64,000 nt of DNA from Ruminococcus flavefaciens. Lineage in GTDB: Bacteria > Bacillota > Clostridia > Oscillospirales > Ruminococcaceae. Shown in pieces: positions 7,501-15,625 of this stretch. The notes beneath the pieces were generated by a model. That model made no database searches. It saw nothing but the letters and a program-made list of their open reading frames with translations, and was not told where the DNA came from. Each line of letters opens with the position of its first letter. The stretch's first letter is position 1. The stretch is taken from contig NZ_FPIP01000004.1 in assembly GCF_900119075.1 (NCBI RefSeq), forward strand, positions 309,309 to 373,308. The letters run 5' to 3'. Made by a program: the position numbers and the translations under genes.

Positions 7501-10470
7501 ATGTATAAAAAAACAAGCAAGCTTATTGCAGGCGTTATGGCATTAGCTATGGCGGCTGTACCGACAATCTCTGCGGCTCCTGCCGAGCAGAGCAGAACGG
7601 TCATGGTCATCGGAGAAAGCACATTCGAGAAAAAATCTCTGCCGTGGCACATCAGTTCTGCGCTTCCTGCAAAGCAGTCGTTTGAGCTTGAGGACGGTAC
7701 GTTCCACATCAGTATACGCTGTCCTGAGGGAGCTGACCGCGAAAAGTGGGATCTGCAGTTCAGACACAGAAATCTCAATTTCAGAGCAGGTCATGAGTAC
7801 AAGGTAAGCTTCAAGGCAAAGAGCAAAAGGGAAGGCTTTGAACTTTGCTCGCAGATATGTGATGTCAGAAACGACCAGAACTATTTCGTGCTGGACGGTA
7901 TGACAAATGATATGCACATGGGACCTGATATGGGAGGGCAGTGGCCTGCATCAGCAGTAAAGCTTTCGACCGAATGGCAGACATTCGAGGGAGTATTCAA
8001 GCCCACAGAGGATATTGAGTCTGCGGAGTGGTCTTTCCACTATGCAAAAGGAGTTAAGTATCAGGGCAATGCTCGTGAGGGAGACGAGATATGGTTTGAT
8101 GATATGGTCATAGAATGCCTTACCTGCGAGGAGTCGGGTGATTCTATGTGCGGCTGGCATAGCACGGGGGATTTTGGCTATGTGATACCGAGAAGCGATG
8201 TTCGTCTCAATCAGGCAGGCTATTATCCCGATTCAAAGAAAGTGGCTACATATGTGACTGCGGACGACAGAGAAGCAATGGACTTCAGAGTCCTCGACGA
8301 AAATGGCAAAGAAGTCTTAAAGGGCAGAACTGTTCCTGTCGGTCCTGATCCCGAAGCAGGCGGCGGATTTTTCCACAAGCTTGACTTTTCTGAAGTTAAA
8401 AAGCCGGGCAGGTACACGATAGAGGTCGATGACGAGAAAAACGTATATACAAATCCTTACAGCGGAGAGACTTATAAACGTTATATCAGCCACGAATTTA
8501 CGGTAGGGGACAGTATCTACGGTGATATATACAGAGATGCAATGAATTACTTCTATTTGCAGCGCTCTGATACTGATCTTGAGGCGGAAAAGATAGTTTC
8601 CTCGCCTTCCGATGAGAACAGGGCTAAGCTCGCACATAAAGCCTACCATGCAAAGGACGAAGCATATTTCAGGGAATACTGGCACTCGTCCAATGAAAAG
8701 AACATGAAAAAGGACTTTTCGGGCGGCTGGTACACTGATGATAATTGCGGAAAAAATATTATTGCAGGAGCAAATACGGTATGGCTTTTGCAGAATATGT
8801 ATGAGCTTTCGGAGAAAAACGGAGATAAAAGCTTGAACGACGCTCTTGACGAAGCGAGATATGAGCTTGAATTCATGCTTGATATGGTGGTTGATCCGGA
8901 AAAAGACAGTATGTGGGGCGAGGATTATGCCGACATGGTATATCACGGCGTAAGATATTACAACAGCTATGATCCTGTCATTCATAATCTTGATATGAAA
9001 CATGATTATCTTGTCAGATTAGTTAATCCTCCGACATATGCTGCTACTTTTGACTTTATAGCCTGTGCGGCACAGGCAGCTCGCCTCTGGGAAGGCTCTG
9101 ATCCCGATTTTGCCGCGAAGTGCCTGAAACAGGCAAAGGCTTCGTGGGAAGCAGTCAAGAAGCATGAAGATGAGTGGAAAAACGTTTCCATACATGATGA
9201 ACATTTTGCTCCTAACAAGGGTTCTACTGCATATGATATCAACGATATGGACTTCGGCGACATCAATATAAATGATGAGGCTTATTGGGCTGCCTGCGAG
9301 CTTTTTGCGACTACAGGCGATATGGAGTATTATGACTGTCTTACTTCCTGCAATCCTGAGCTGAAGCTTACTCAATGCGAACCTGATTATTATAAAATCA
9401 TTCATTGGCCGCAGCCTGATGACAGATTCAGGGCATTCGGTGAGACTGATACCCTTGACTTCGGTACAATATCGTTGTATCTCAGCGATAAGATATCAGA
9501 TGATGACAGAAAGCTGATAACTGTAAATATCGGCAAGGCTGCTGATAATTTAGTAGATGCAGCCACAAGAAATATTGAAAATAAAAAATACGCCAACGCT
9601 ATGGATATCCCATACAGACAGGTTGAATGCGGATTCGGAATAGATCCTTACTCAGCATATGCCGACAGCTGGAAGACCTATGAATACGGTTCCAACTCTT
9701 CCATAGTCAATAACGCGGTCATTCTGGCATATGCCTGTGACGCAACAGGCGATAAGACTTACAGGGATCATGCAGGCTATGCTCTTGACTATATTTTCGG
9801 AAGAAACGGTCTTGGCATATCCTACGTAACGGGTTATGGTTCGTATCATACTAATAATCCCAGCAGCAATTACTGGCTGAACGAAGTAGACAAGAGCTTC
9901 CCGTCTGCTCCGAACGGTGTAATGGTAGGAGGTCCCACGGGGTTAGCTGGAAGTCCTGACGGTATAGGCGACAGTTTTGTTAAGGGTATCGGTCTCAAGA
10001 TAGGCGAGACGCCAGACCAGCAGCTCTATGCGGACTCTGTTCAGGCGTGGACCTGCAATTCTGTCACACCTCAGTGGCAGGCTGCTTTTGCATGGGTGCT
10101 TTCATACTTTGAGAGCAATATGGGAAATGATGAAGCGCCTGTAACGACTTCCTCCACAACTTCAACAACAACTACTACAGCTGTTACAACCATAACATCT
10201 ACGGCTTCAACGACTTCTGAGCTCAAAGTGAAAACGGCAGGCGATTCAAACTGTGATGACAAAATAGATATGTCAGATATAGTTCTTATAATGCAGGCTC
10301 TTGCAAATCCGAACAAGTTCGGTGTGACGGGTTCAGACAAGCATCACATTACAAAGCAGGGAGCTATAAACGCTGATGTTATCGGTAATAACGGAATGAC
10401 CAATGAAGATGCGGTAACTATCCAGAAATATCTTCTCAAGCTTATTCCTTCATTGTCCATTGAGCAATAA
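7501..10470 (+). CDS. Dockerin-bearing GH9-like protein lacking canonical catalytic motifs
   Basis: 989-residue secreted cellulosomal protein. Order: signal peptide (1-25); CBM4/9-like beta-sandwich (about 30-215); immunoglobulin-like CelD_N domain (about 235-345, begins VRLNQAGYYP); GH9 (alpha/alpha)6 barrel (about 350-880); Thr-rich linker; type-I-like dockerin (about 913-985, GDSNCDDKIDMSDIVLIM). The fold is recognisable (GISYVTGYG, GGPTGL), but where GH9 enzymes have DAGD this protein has TDDN (412-415); the HHR motif reads PSSN (787-790); and the catalytic Glu of NEVAI is Ser (NSV, 853-855). Both acid and base appear lost. It may be a carbohydrate-binding pseudoenzyme or have different chemistry. 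Its own promoter and terminator make it monocistronic. Confidence 0.88.
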   Translation: MYKKTSKLIAGVMALAMAAVPTISAAPAEQSRTVMVIGESTFEKKSLPWHISSALPAKQSFELEDGTFHISIRCPEGADREKWDLQFRHRNLNFRAGHEYKVSFKAKSKREGFELCSQICDVRNDQNYFVLDGMTNDMHMGPDMGGQWPASAVKLSTEWQTFEGVFKPTEDIESAEWSFHYAKGVKYQGNAREGDEIWFDDMVIECLTCEESGDSMCGWHSTGDFGYVIPRSDVRLNQAGYYPDSKKVATYVTADDREAMDFRVLDENGKEVLKGRTVPVGPDPEAGGGFFHKLDFSEVKKPGRYTIEVDDEKNVYTNPYSGETYKRYISHEFTVGDSIYGDIYRDAMNYFYLQRSDTDLEAEKIVSSPSDENRAKLAHKAYHAKDEAYFREYWHSSNEKNMKKDFSGGWYTDDNCGKNIIAGANTVWLLQNMYELSEKNGDKSLNDALDEARYELEFMLDMVVDPEKDSMWGEDYADMVYHGVRYYNSYDPVIHNLDMKHDYLVRLVNPPTYAATFDFIACAAQAARLWEGSDPDFAAKCLKQAKASWEAVKKHEDEWKNVSIHDEHFAPNKGSTAYDINDMDFGDININDEAYWAACELFATTGDMEYYDCLTSCNPELKLTQCEPDYYKIIHWPQPDDRFRAFGETDTLDFGTISLYLSDKISDDDRKLITVNIGKAADNLVDAATRNIENKKYANAMDIPYRQVECGFGIDPYSAYADSWKTYEYGSNSSIVNNAVILAYACDATGDKTYRDHAGYALDYIFGRNGLGISYVTGYGSYHTNNPSSNYWLNEVDKSFPSAPNGVMVGGPTGLAGSPDGIGDSFVKGIGLKIGETPDQQLYADSVQAWTCNSVTPQWQAAFAWVLSYFESNMGNDEAPVTTSSTTSTTTTTAVTTITSTASTTSELKVKTAGDSNCDDKIDMSDIVLIMQALANPNKFGVTGSDKHHITKQGAINADVIGNNGMTNEDAVTIQKYLLKLIPSLSIEQ

Positions 10471-10528
10471 TATAATAGAGGCAGTTGTCTTCTGAAACGC
10501 CAAGGCAAGTCTGAAAAGACAATAAAAT

Positions 10529-10557
10529 ACGCCTGCGGTAATTAATGCCGCAGGCGT
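10529..10557. terminator. Bidirectional intrinsic terminator
   Basis: ACGCCTGCGG paired with CCGCAGGCGT around a nine-base loop, followed on plus by GATTTTTA and on minus by ATTTTATT. It separates the convergent GH9-like and GH30/GH43 genes. Confidence 0.85.
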
Positions 10558-10562
10558 GATTT

Positions 10563-13500
10563 TTATTTATTGAGCTTCCAGCTGTCAATTGAAGCTGAGT
10601 TATTGAATATGAAACAGAGATCCTGCTCTCCGCTGAGATCCTGAACGGGAACAGTTATTTCCTGCATAGAGTTTCCTGCGGGTATCTCTGCGTATGAAAC
10701 AGCATTACCTGACGGGCTGCCCTTGCATACCTTAACGATACAGCCGTTCTTGGAAGAAGCCTTTATTGTAAGACTTGCCGCACCGCTTCCGCAGTCTGCC
10801 TTTGATACGCGGTACCAGCTGCCTTTTTCTGCATTGACAGTCGAATTGCCGCTGCCGCTGATAGTGATACCGCCCTGATGTGAGAATGTAGCAGCACGGG
10901 AGGTAGTATACGGATCAAAGGCCTTGATCTGTGATACGCCTGTTTTTGTACCCTTGACCTGCTGCATCGTGCCGTCGGAATTCATGGTGATCTTGTCGAT
11001 GTGGGTGCTTCTGTAGCCCATATCCTTAAGATTCATTACATCCTGGAGGTACTGTGCATGATAGAAGAGGTACCACTGTCCCTTGAACTCCATGATGGTG
11101 TGGTGGTTGTTGCCTGTTGTGCCGAAGAAGTTGCCGATGTTCTTGAACACCTCGCCTTTATGGGTGAATGGTCCGAGAGGGTTGTCGCTGACCATGTAGT
11201 CGATAGCGGCAGTCGTAAGACCGTAGGAGTTGCCGCCTGTGCTCCAGTTGGTGCAGTAGCTGTAGTAATATTTGCCGTTGTACTTGTGGATACCGCTGTC
11301 CTCAAACATGTAAGGTGCATCAATGACAGCTGGTGTGCCGACGATAGAGGTCATGTTATCGCTGAGAGCGACACAGCGGGCAGATTTCGGATGATCCTTC
11401 GGCAGATTGTCTGTACCGCCGCCGAAGTAGAGATAGCCCTTGCCGTCATCGTCAACGAGTACCGCAGGATCGAATACCCACGGAACATTTGTGACGCCGT
11501 TGGTCTTGCGGTCGATCATTGCACGGCCGTTAGGATCTGACCATGGACCGGTAGGACTGTCTGAAGTAAGTACACCGATGCCATTTGCGTTGTTTGCAAA
11601 GTAGAGGAAGAACTTCTCCTTGCCGTTGATCTTCTTGTGGCAGGCTGTCGGAGCCCATGAGTTGCCTGCCCATTTTGCAATACCGTTCTGACCTGCAACA
11701 TTGATAAGACCGTGGTCTGTCCAGTTTACGAGGTCATCTGAGGAGATGCAGCGCAGGCAATTGATAGTGCTGTAGGTCTCCTTTGTTACCTGACCGTTGT
11801 TATAGAGCAGGTGGTCATCTGTCATGTAGATATAAACTCTGCCGTCATACTCCATAACTCCCGGATCAGCGCCGAAATACTGGGATATCAGCGGATTGTG
11901 CTCGTTATCCTTTTTGTATGACTTTGCAGGATTTACGCTGCCGAATTTCTGTGCCATTGCAGAAAAATCGATCTGCTGGACAGGTTTTGCAGTTGTAGTT
12001 GTGGTAGTAGTTGTTGTTGCCTGAGTTGTTGGCTGTGTAACTGGCTCAGCTTTGAGGTTGTTTGACCAGCTTTCGGGGAGCTTTGTTACTGTGCCTAAAA
12101 GGAACTTCTGGATAGAAAGCGCGTCGTTTGAAGTAATGCCGCCGCCTGCCTCGTAAACGTCTGCATTGTAAAGCCCTGGCGCCTTTAGAGCAAATTTGTT
12201 GGGGTTAGCGAGGGACTGCATGATAAGAACTACGTCACCCATATCTACTGTGTTGTCGCCGTTTGCGTCGCCCCACAAGGAAACCTTGGCTTCGTATGCA
12301 GCCTTAGGATCCTGCTCAACAGGTGGCGCAGTTGTAACGGGTACTGTTGTAGTAGTTGTAACCACAGGACCGTCAACCTTTACACCAGCTTTAGCAACGA
12401 CAACTTCGTCAATGCTGAAATCACTTGTTCCTTCCTCTGTTTCAACATAGAGGATATATCCCGAGCCCTCAGGGAGCTTATAGTTGGTATTTGAAAGCTG
12501 TACGTATTCGCCGTTTGAAACGCCGTCTGCGATGTGAGCATAAGCTGTTGTGCCCGTCGAATCCTTGTATTCAAGTGAGAGCATCATATTGCCTGAGCCC
12601 TTTGCAACAGCACTGAAGCTGTACTCCTGTCCAGCCTTGAAAGTAAGGGAGTCGAGAGTTTTTGCTGCGCCGTGCCATGCGCTGCCTCTGTCGGAAACTG
12701 TCAGAGCCTTATTTCCCTTGTAAGCTGTGCCGCCAGTGTTTACAGAAGCTCCGCCTCTGCTCTCCCAGCTGCCGTTATCGTTCTCGAATGTATCGTGGTA
12801 ATAGTAACCGTTTGCGTCTGGCTCTATCGGCTCTGGAGGAACAGGATCCTTTCCGCCCTCGAAGCCCTTGCCGTCGCTGACGAGGCTTACTACGAATGTG
12901 GAAACGCTGTTTGCGGGAAGCTGAGCACTGAATGATGAGCCGCTGAAATCAGGGTTGGAAGTCTTTGTGATGTTCTCGTTTGCAGAAGTTCTGTAACGGG
13001 TCACATCTGTGATAGTTCTGCCGCTGAAGCTGAACTGCTGAACAGGAGCATTGCTGCCCTTATTGATAGCAACTACTGTTGCCTGTGTGTCGCTGTGCTT
13101 GTAAGCAGAAACGAGTATATTTGAATCGGGCTGTTCCGTAGCATCGATACGGACGTCACCGGGGCGTACCCACTTGGAGAACTGAGCCATAGCGTAACCG
13201 CGCTTTGAGATCTTGCCGGTGTCCCACATCGGGCTGTACTGACGGCGTATGTACCACCATACATAGGCGTTCATGTTGCCGACAACCATAGCGTTGTGGA
13301 TATTTTCTGCAACCTTAACGCCCTCAGGCCAACGGTCTGCGGAGTTGTTGTCGCTGTTCGGAACGTAAACCTCTGTCATCCAAATCTCCTTGCCGCAGTT
13401 TTCAAGGGCAGGGAAGTCCATCTGGCTGCGCTGTGTTCCATAGAAGTGAGTGCCGAACATATCGCAGTTCTGCATAGCCTTGGAGTTATTCAGAATTGCG

Positions 13501-14198
13501 TTGTAGAAGCTCTTGTTATAGCTGAAACTCTCAGGAGACATCAGCTTTGTGGTTGTGCCTGCTGTTACGGATTTACCGTAGTTTGCGATAAAGTTTGCCG
13601 CACGGTCTGGTGTCCATGCTGTCCACTCGCCTGACCAGTCAGGCTCATTCTGTACTGATATGGAGTTGAGCTGAACGCCCTGGCTGTTACAGTACTTGAT
13701 GAAGTCGTTGAGGTGCTGTGCGTACTGTCCCTCAGCGCCGTTTTTGAGAACGTACTTACCGCCTGAAGGACCGCCCGAGCCATTCTGTCTCATTGATGCA
13801 GGCGGGTTCCAAGGTGTAGCAAATACAGTTGCGCCAAGCTTCTGAGCTCTCTGAGCTGTTGGGATAGCGTTCTTCCAAGCATTCTTGTCGTCACTGACAA
13901 AAATACGAAGAATAGTAAGACCAAGCTCGTTATCGCCGTTTCCGAAAGCTGTCTGGACCTGAGCTGCCGTCATGTCTCCGGGAGCTCCGTTCTGAGCGTT
14001 ATAGCTCTGCCACTCAGGGTGATTCATACCGCCGAAGCCGCGGATAGTCTGATATTCCTTGTTTGTGTTGATGTTGCACGCGCTGGCAGCGTCAGCTACC
14101 ATAGGCGCTGGCGACGGGAAAGAGGACGCTGTGCCTATCAGCATTGCTCCCGCCATGACTGCCGAAACAGCAGTCTTGAGTTTTCTTTGAATACTCAT
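10563..14198 (-). CDS. GH30-CBM22-dockerin-GH43-CBM6 xylanolytic protein
   Basis: 1211-residue secreted bifunctional enzyme. Order: signal peptide; GH30 barrel (about 35-450, xylanase-like; acid Glu185 in SVQNEPDW, nucleophile Glu276 in WMTEVY); CBM22-like module (about 470-605); dockerin (about 640-715, LWGDANGDNTVDMGDVVLIM); Thr linker; GH43 propeller (about 770-1085; Asp778 in FGADPG, Asp910 in VFDPAV, Glu966 in FEDSG); CBM6-like module to the end. The expected action is xylan backbone cleavage plus arabinofuranose or xylose removal. The start MSIQRKLK has GGAGGAA seven bases upstream; a start ten codons earlier lacks one. The dockerin sits in the middle, so both enzymes hang from one attachment point. 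GH30 subfamily is not certain. Confidence 0.9.
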   Translation of the reverse strand: MSIQRKLKTAVSAVMAGAMLIGTASSFPSPAPMVADAASACNINTNKEYQTIRGFGGMNHPEWQSYNAQNGAPGDMTAAQVQTAFGNGDNELGLTILRIFVSDDKNAWKNAIPTAQRAQKLGATVFATPWNPPASMRQNGSGGPSGGKYVLKNGAEGQYAQHLNDFIKYCNSQGVQLNSISVQNEPDWSGEWTAWTPDRAANFIANYGKSVTAGTTTKLMSPESFSYNKSFYNAILNNSKAMQNCDMFGTHFYGTQRSQMDFPALENCGKEIWMTEVYVPNSDNNSADRWPEGVKVAENIHNAMVVGNMNAYVWWYIRRQYSPMWDTGKISKRGYAMAQFSKWVRPGDVRIDATEQPDSNILVSAYKHSDTQATVVAINKGSNAPVQQFSFSGRTITDVTRYRTSANENITKTSNPDFSGSSFSAQLPANSVSTFVVSLVSDGKGFEGGKDPVPPEPIEPDANGYYYHDTFENDNGSWESRGGASVNTGGTAYKGNKALTVSDRGSAWHGAAKTLDSLTFKAGQEYSFSAVAKGSGNMMLSLEYKDSTGTTAYAHIADGVSNGEYVQLSNTNYKLPEGSGYILYVETEEGTSDFSIDEVVVAKAGVKVDGPVVTTTTTVPVTTAPPVEQDPKAAYEAKVSLWGDANGDNTVDMGDVVLIMQSLANPNKFALKAPGLYNADVYEAGGGITSNDALSIQKFLLGTVTKLPESWSNNLKAEPVTQPTTQATTTTTTTTTAKPVQQIDFSAMAQKFGSVNPAKSYKKDNEHNPLISQYFGADPGVMEYDGRVYIYMTDDHLLYNNGQVTKETYSTINCLRCISSDDLVNWTDHGLINVAGQNGIAKWAGNSWAPTACHKKINGKEKFFLYFANNANGIGVLTSDSPTGPWSDPNGRAMIDRKTNGVTNVPWVFDPAVLVDDDGKGYLYFGGGTDNLPKDHPKSARCVALSDNMTSIVGTPAVIDAPYMFEDSGIHKYNGKYYYSYCTNWSTGGNSYGLTTAAIDYMVSDNPLGPFTHKGEVFKNIGNFFGTTGNNHHTIMEFKGQWYLFYHAQYLQDVMNLKDMGYRSTHIDKITMNSDGTMQQVKGTKTGVSQIKAFDPYTTSRAATFSHQGGITISGSGNSTVNAEKGSWYRVSKADCGSGAASLTIKASSKNGCIVKVCKGSPSGNAVSYAEIPAGNSMQEITVPVQDLSGEQDLCFIFNNSASIDSWKLNK

Positions 14199-14267
14199 TA
14201 AGTAATTCCTCCAAATCTGTTTATTCATTCCATAAATAATATCCCCGTAATTTATGGAACTGTAAAT

Positions 14268-14296
14268 ATTGTAATATTTTTTGTACGTAATGTCAA
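14268..14296 (-). promoter_or_regulatory. Promoter of the GH30/GH43 gene
   Basis: On the minus strand TTGACA (14296-14291), 17 bases, TACAAT (14273-14268). A TTTTTTCCACCT element lies 18 bases upstream of the -35 (14315-14326). Confidence 0.75.
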
Positions 14297-14314
14297 CTAA
14301 AAAAAGTGATACAT

Positions 14315-14326
14315 AGGTGGAAAAAA
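14315..14326 (-). promoter_or_regulatory. Putative shared xylan-gene element, copy 1
   Basis: Minus-strand TTTTTTCCACCT, matching 11 of 12 bases of the core TTTTGTCCACCT found before the gene at 15626 and 11 of 12 of the core consensus before 17788 when Y is allowed. Possible activator site; no binding protein is identified here. Confidence 0.45.
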
Positions 14327-14362
14327 CGATATATTTAATTCAATCAATCGGCAATAAATGAC

Positions 14363-14391
14363 TTGATTTTTGCCTTTCGGTTTTGTATAAT
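14363..14391 (+). promoter_or_regulatory. Promoter of the feruloyl esterase gene
   Basis: TTGATT, 17-base spacer, TATAAT. The transcript would start near 14398 and carry about 145 bases before the esterase, including a short reading frame with its own ribosome-binding site and a hairpin. Confidence 0.7.
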
Positions 14392-14425
14392 AATGGCATA
14401 AAATAGCATCTCAGGGAGGGATAAT

Positions 14426-14476
14426 ATGAGAAAAACACTGACAGAATTTCTGTCAGCATTTACAGCGGATATATGA
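14426..14476 (+). CDS. Putative 16-residue leader peptide
   Basis: Short frame MRKTLTEFLSAFTADI with a strong GGGAGGG site five bases upstream. It contains a perfect 8-bp inverted repeat (CTGACAGA / TCTGTCAG, 14438-14456). It sits between the promoter and the esterase gene. It could be a regulatory leader, or the remnant start of a lost gene; nothing shows that it is translated. Confidence 0.35.
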   Translation: MRKTLTEFLSAFTADI

Positions 14477-14541
14477 CTTTTATGGTGCGTCAGTCTTTAG
14501 TTTAAACTGAACTTCACAAAATTTGAAGGAGGACAGAAGAA

Positions 14542-15288
14542 ATGAAGGAATTCTATATAAACTGCGACGGTACAAGGCTCCATGCCAAGCTTGATCGTCC
14601 TGATGATACGGTAAAAGGACCGCTTTGCATACTGATTCACGGTTTTACGGGACATATGGAAGAGGAGCATATCATTGCGGCTCAGAAAGCAATGAATGAA
14701 GCGGGAGTTTCGGTGCTTCGCGCTGAAATGTACGGACACGGAAAAAGCGATGGCAGGTTTATTGACCATACGCTCTATAAGTGGGTGACGAATGCTCTTG
14801 CTGTGATCGCATATGCAAGAGGGCTGGACTTTGTGACTGAGCTTTATGTATGCGGTCACTCTCAGGGAGGACTGCTTACCATGCTCATGGGAGGTATGTG
14901 TGCTGATGTTCTTAAGGGAATACTGCCTTTATCACCTGCATGGATGATCCCTGAAAATGCAAGGGCAGGCATTGTTCTGGGCAATTCATTCGATCCCGAG
15001 CATATCCCCGAAAAGTTAGCCAGTGAGAGCTGGGAGATATCAGGTGACTATATTCGTGTTGCACAGACTATCCATGTTGAAGATGCGATATCAAGATTCA
15101 AAGGAAAGGTGCTCATAGTTCATGGTGACGAGGATCCTGTAGTTCCGTATTCCTATGCAGAAAAAGCCGCAGAGCTGTATAAAGATGCAAAGGTCATTCC
15201 TATACACGGTGCAGATCACTGTTTTGTCGGTCATCTTGAAGAACTGGCTGATTCAATAAAGGTTTTTTTCAACACTGTCTCTGAATAA
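14542..15288 (+). CDS. Cytoplasmic feruloyl/cinnamoyl esterase (Est1E-like alpha/beta hydrolase)
   Basis: 248-residue alpha/beta hydrolase without a signal peptide. It matches remembered features of the Butyrivibrio esterase Est1E over its length: HGFTGHMEEEHI, RAEMYGHGKSDGRF, nucleophile elbow GHSQGG (Ser near 114), Asp in HGDEDPVVPY and His in GADHCFVGH. It should release ferulic or coumaric acid from feruloylated oligosaccharides taken into the cell, complementing the secreted CE1 domains next door. GGAGGA lies 12 bases before the ATG. It is flanked by its own promoter and terminator. Specificity within the family is inferred. Confidence 0.85.
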   Translation: MKEFYINCDGTRLHAKLDRPDDTVKGPLCILIHGFTGHMEEEHIIAAQKAMNEAGVSVLRAEMYGHGKSDGRFIDHTLYKWVTNALAVIAYARGLDFVTELYVCGHSQGGLLTMLMGGMCADVLKGILPLSPAWMIPENARAGIVLGNSFDPEHIPEKLASESWEISGDYIRVAQTIHVEDAISRFKGKVLIVHGDEDPVVPYSYAEKAAELYKDAKVIPIHGADHCFVGHLEELADSIKVFFNTVSE

Positions 15289-15327
15289 ATAACAAAACGC
15301 AGCAAATGATGAATAATACAAAAAGAG

Positions 15328-15371
15328 CCCTCTGCCGAAAGTTCAGGCTATCAGCAGAGGGGACTTTTTTT
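15328..15371 (+). terminator. Intrinsic terminator after the esterase gene
   Basis: CCCTCTGC paired with GCAGAGGG across an 18-base loop, then GAC and seven T residues. Confidence 0.8.
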
Positions 15372-15498
15372 GACATTTTGTAATATAAAGACATAATATC
15401 ACAGTATTATGGTAAAATGAAGCACACTAAAAATTGAACAATACATACTATTTGTGGTATTACATTTTACAATATGATGTGTATAATGCTGTAAAATA

Positions 15499-15521
15499 TG
15501 CATTTTGTCCACCTTATATGC
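15499..15521 (+). promoter_or_regulatory. Putative shared xylan-gene element, copy 2
   Basis: TGCATTTTGTCCAC followed by CTTATATGC. A 23-base stretch 21/23 identical to one upstream of the gene at 17788. It ends six bases before the -35 of this gene, the usual place for an activator. Confidence 0.65.
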
Positions 15522-15526
15522 ACGTT

Positions 15527-15555
15527 TTGAGTTGATAATCAATATAAGATATGAT
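15527..15555 (+). promoter_or_regulatory. Candidate promoter of the dockerin-CBM22-CE1 gene
   Basis: TTGAGT, 17 bases, TATGAT. Imperfect boxes, consistent with activator dependence. The rest of 15372-15625 is A/T-rich with no other gene visible. Confidence 0.5.
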
Positions 15556-15625
15556 ATCATATTATTATAGGCTGAACAGCCTGAAAGATATAAACAGGGG
15601 AATATTATAATTAGGAGGAATACTT

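Noticed and set aside
8317..9003. Long minus-strand open frame inside the GH9-like gene
   Set aside because: It lies fully antisense to a gene with clear domains, has hydrophobic composition typical of shadow frames, and no ribosome-binding site.
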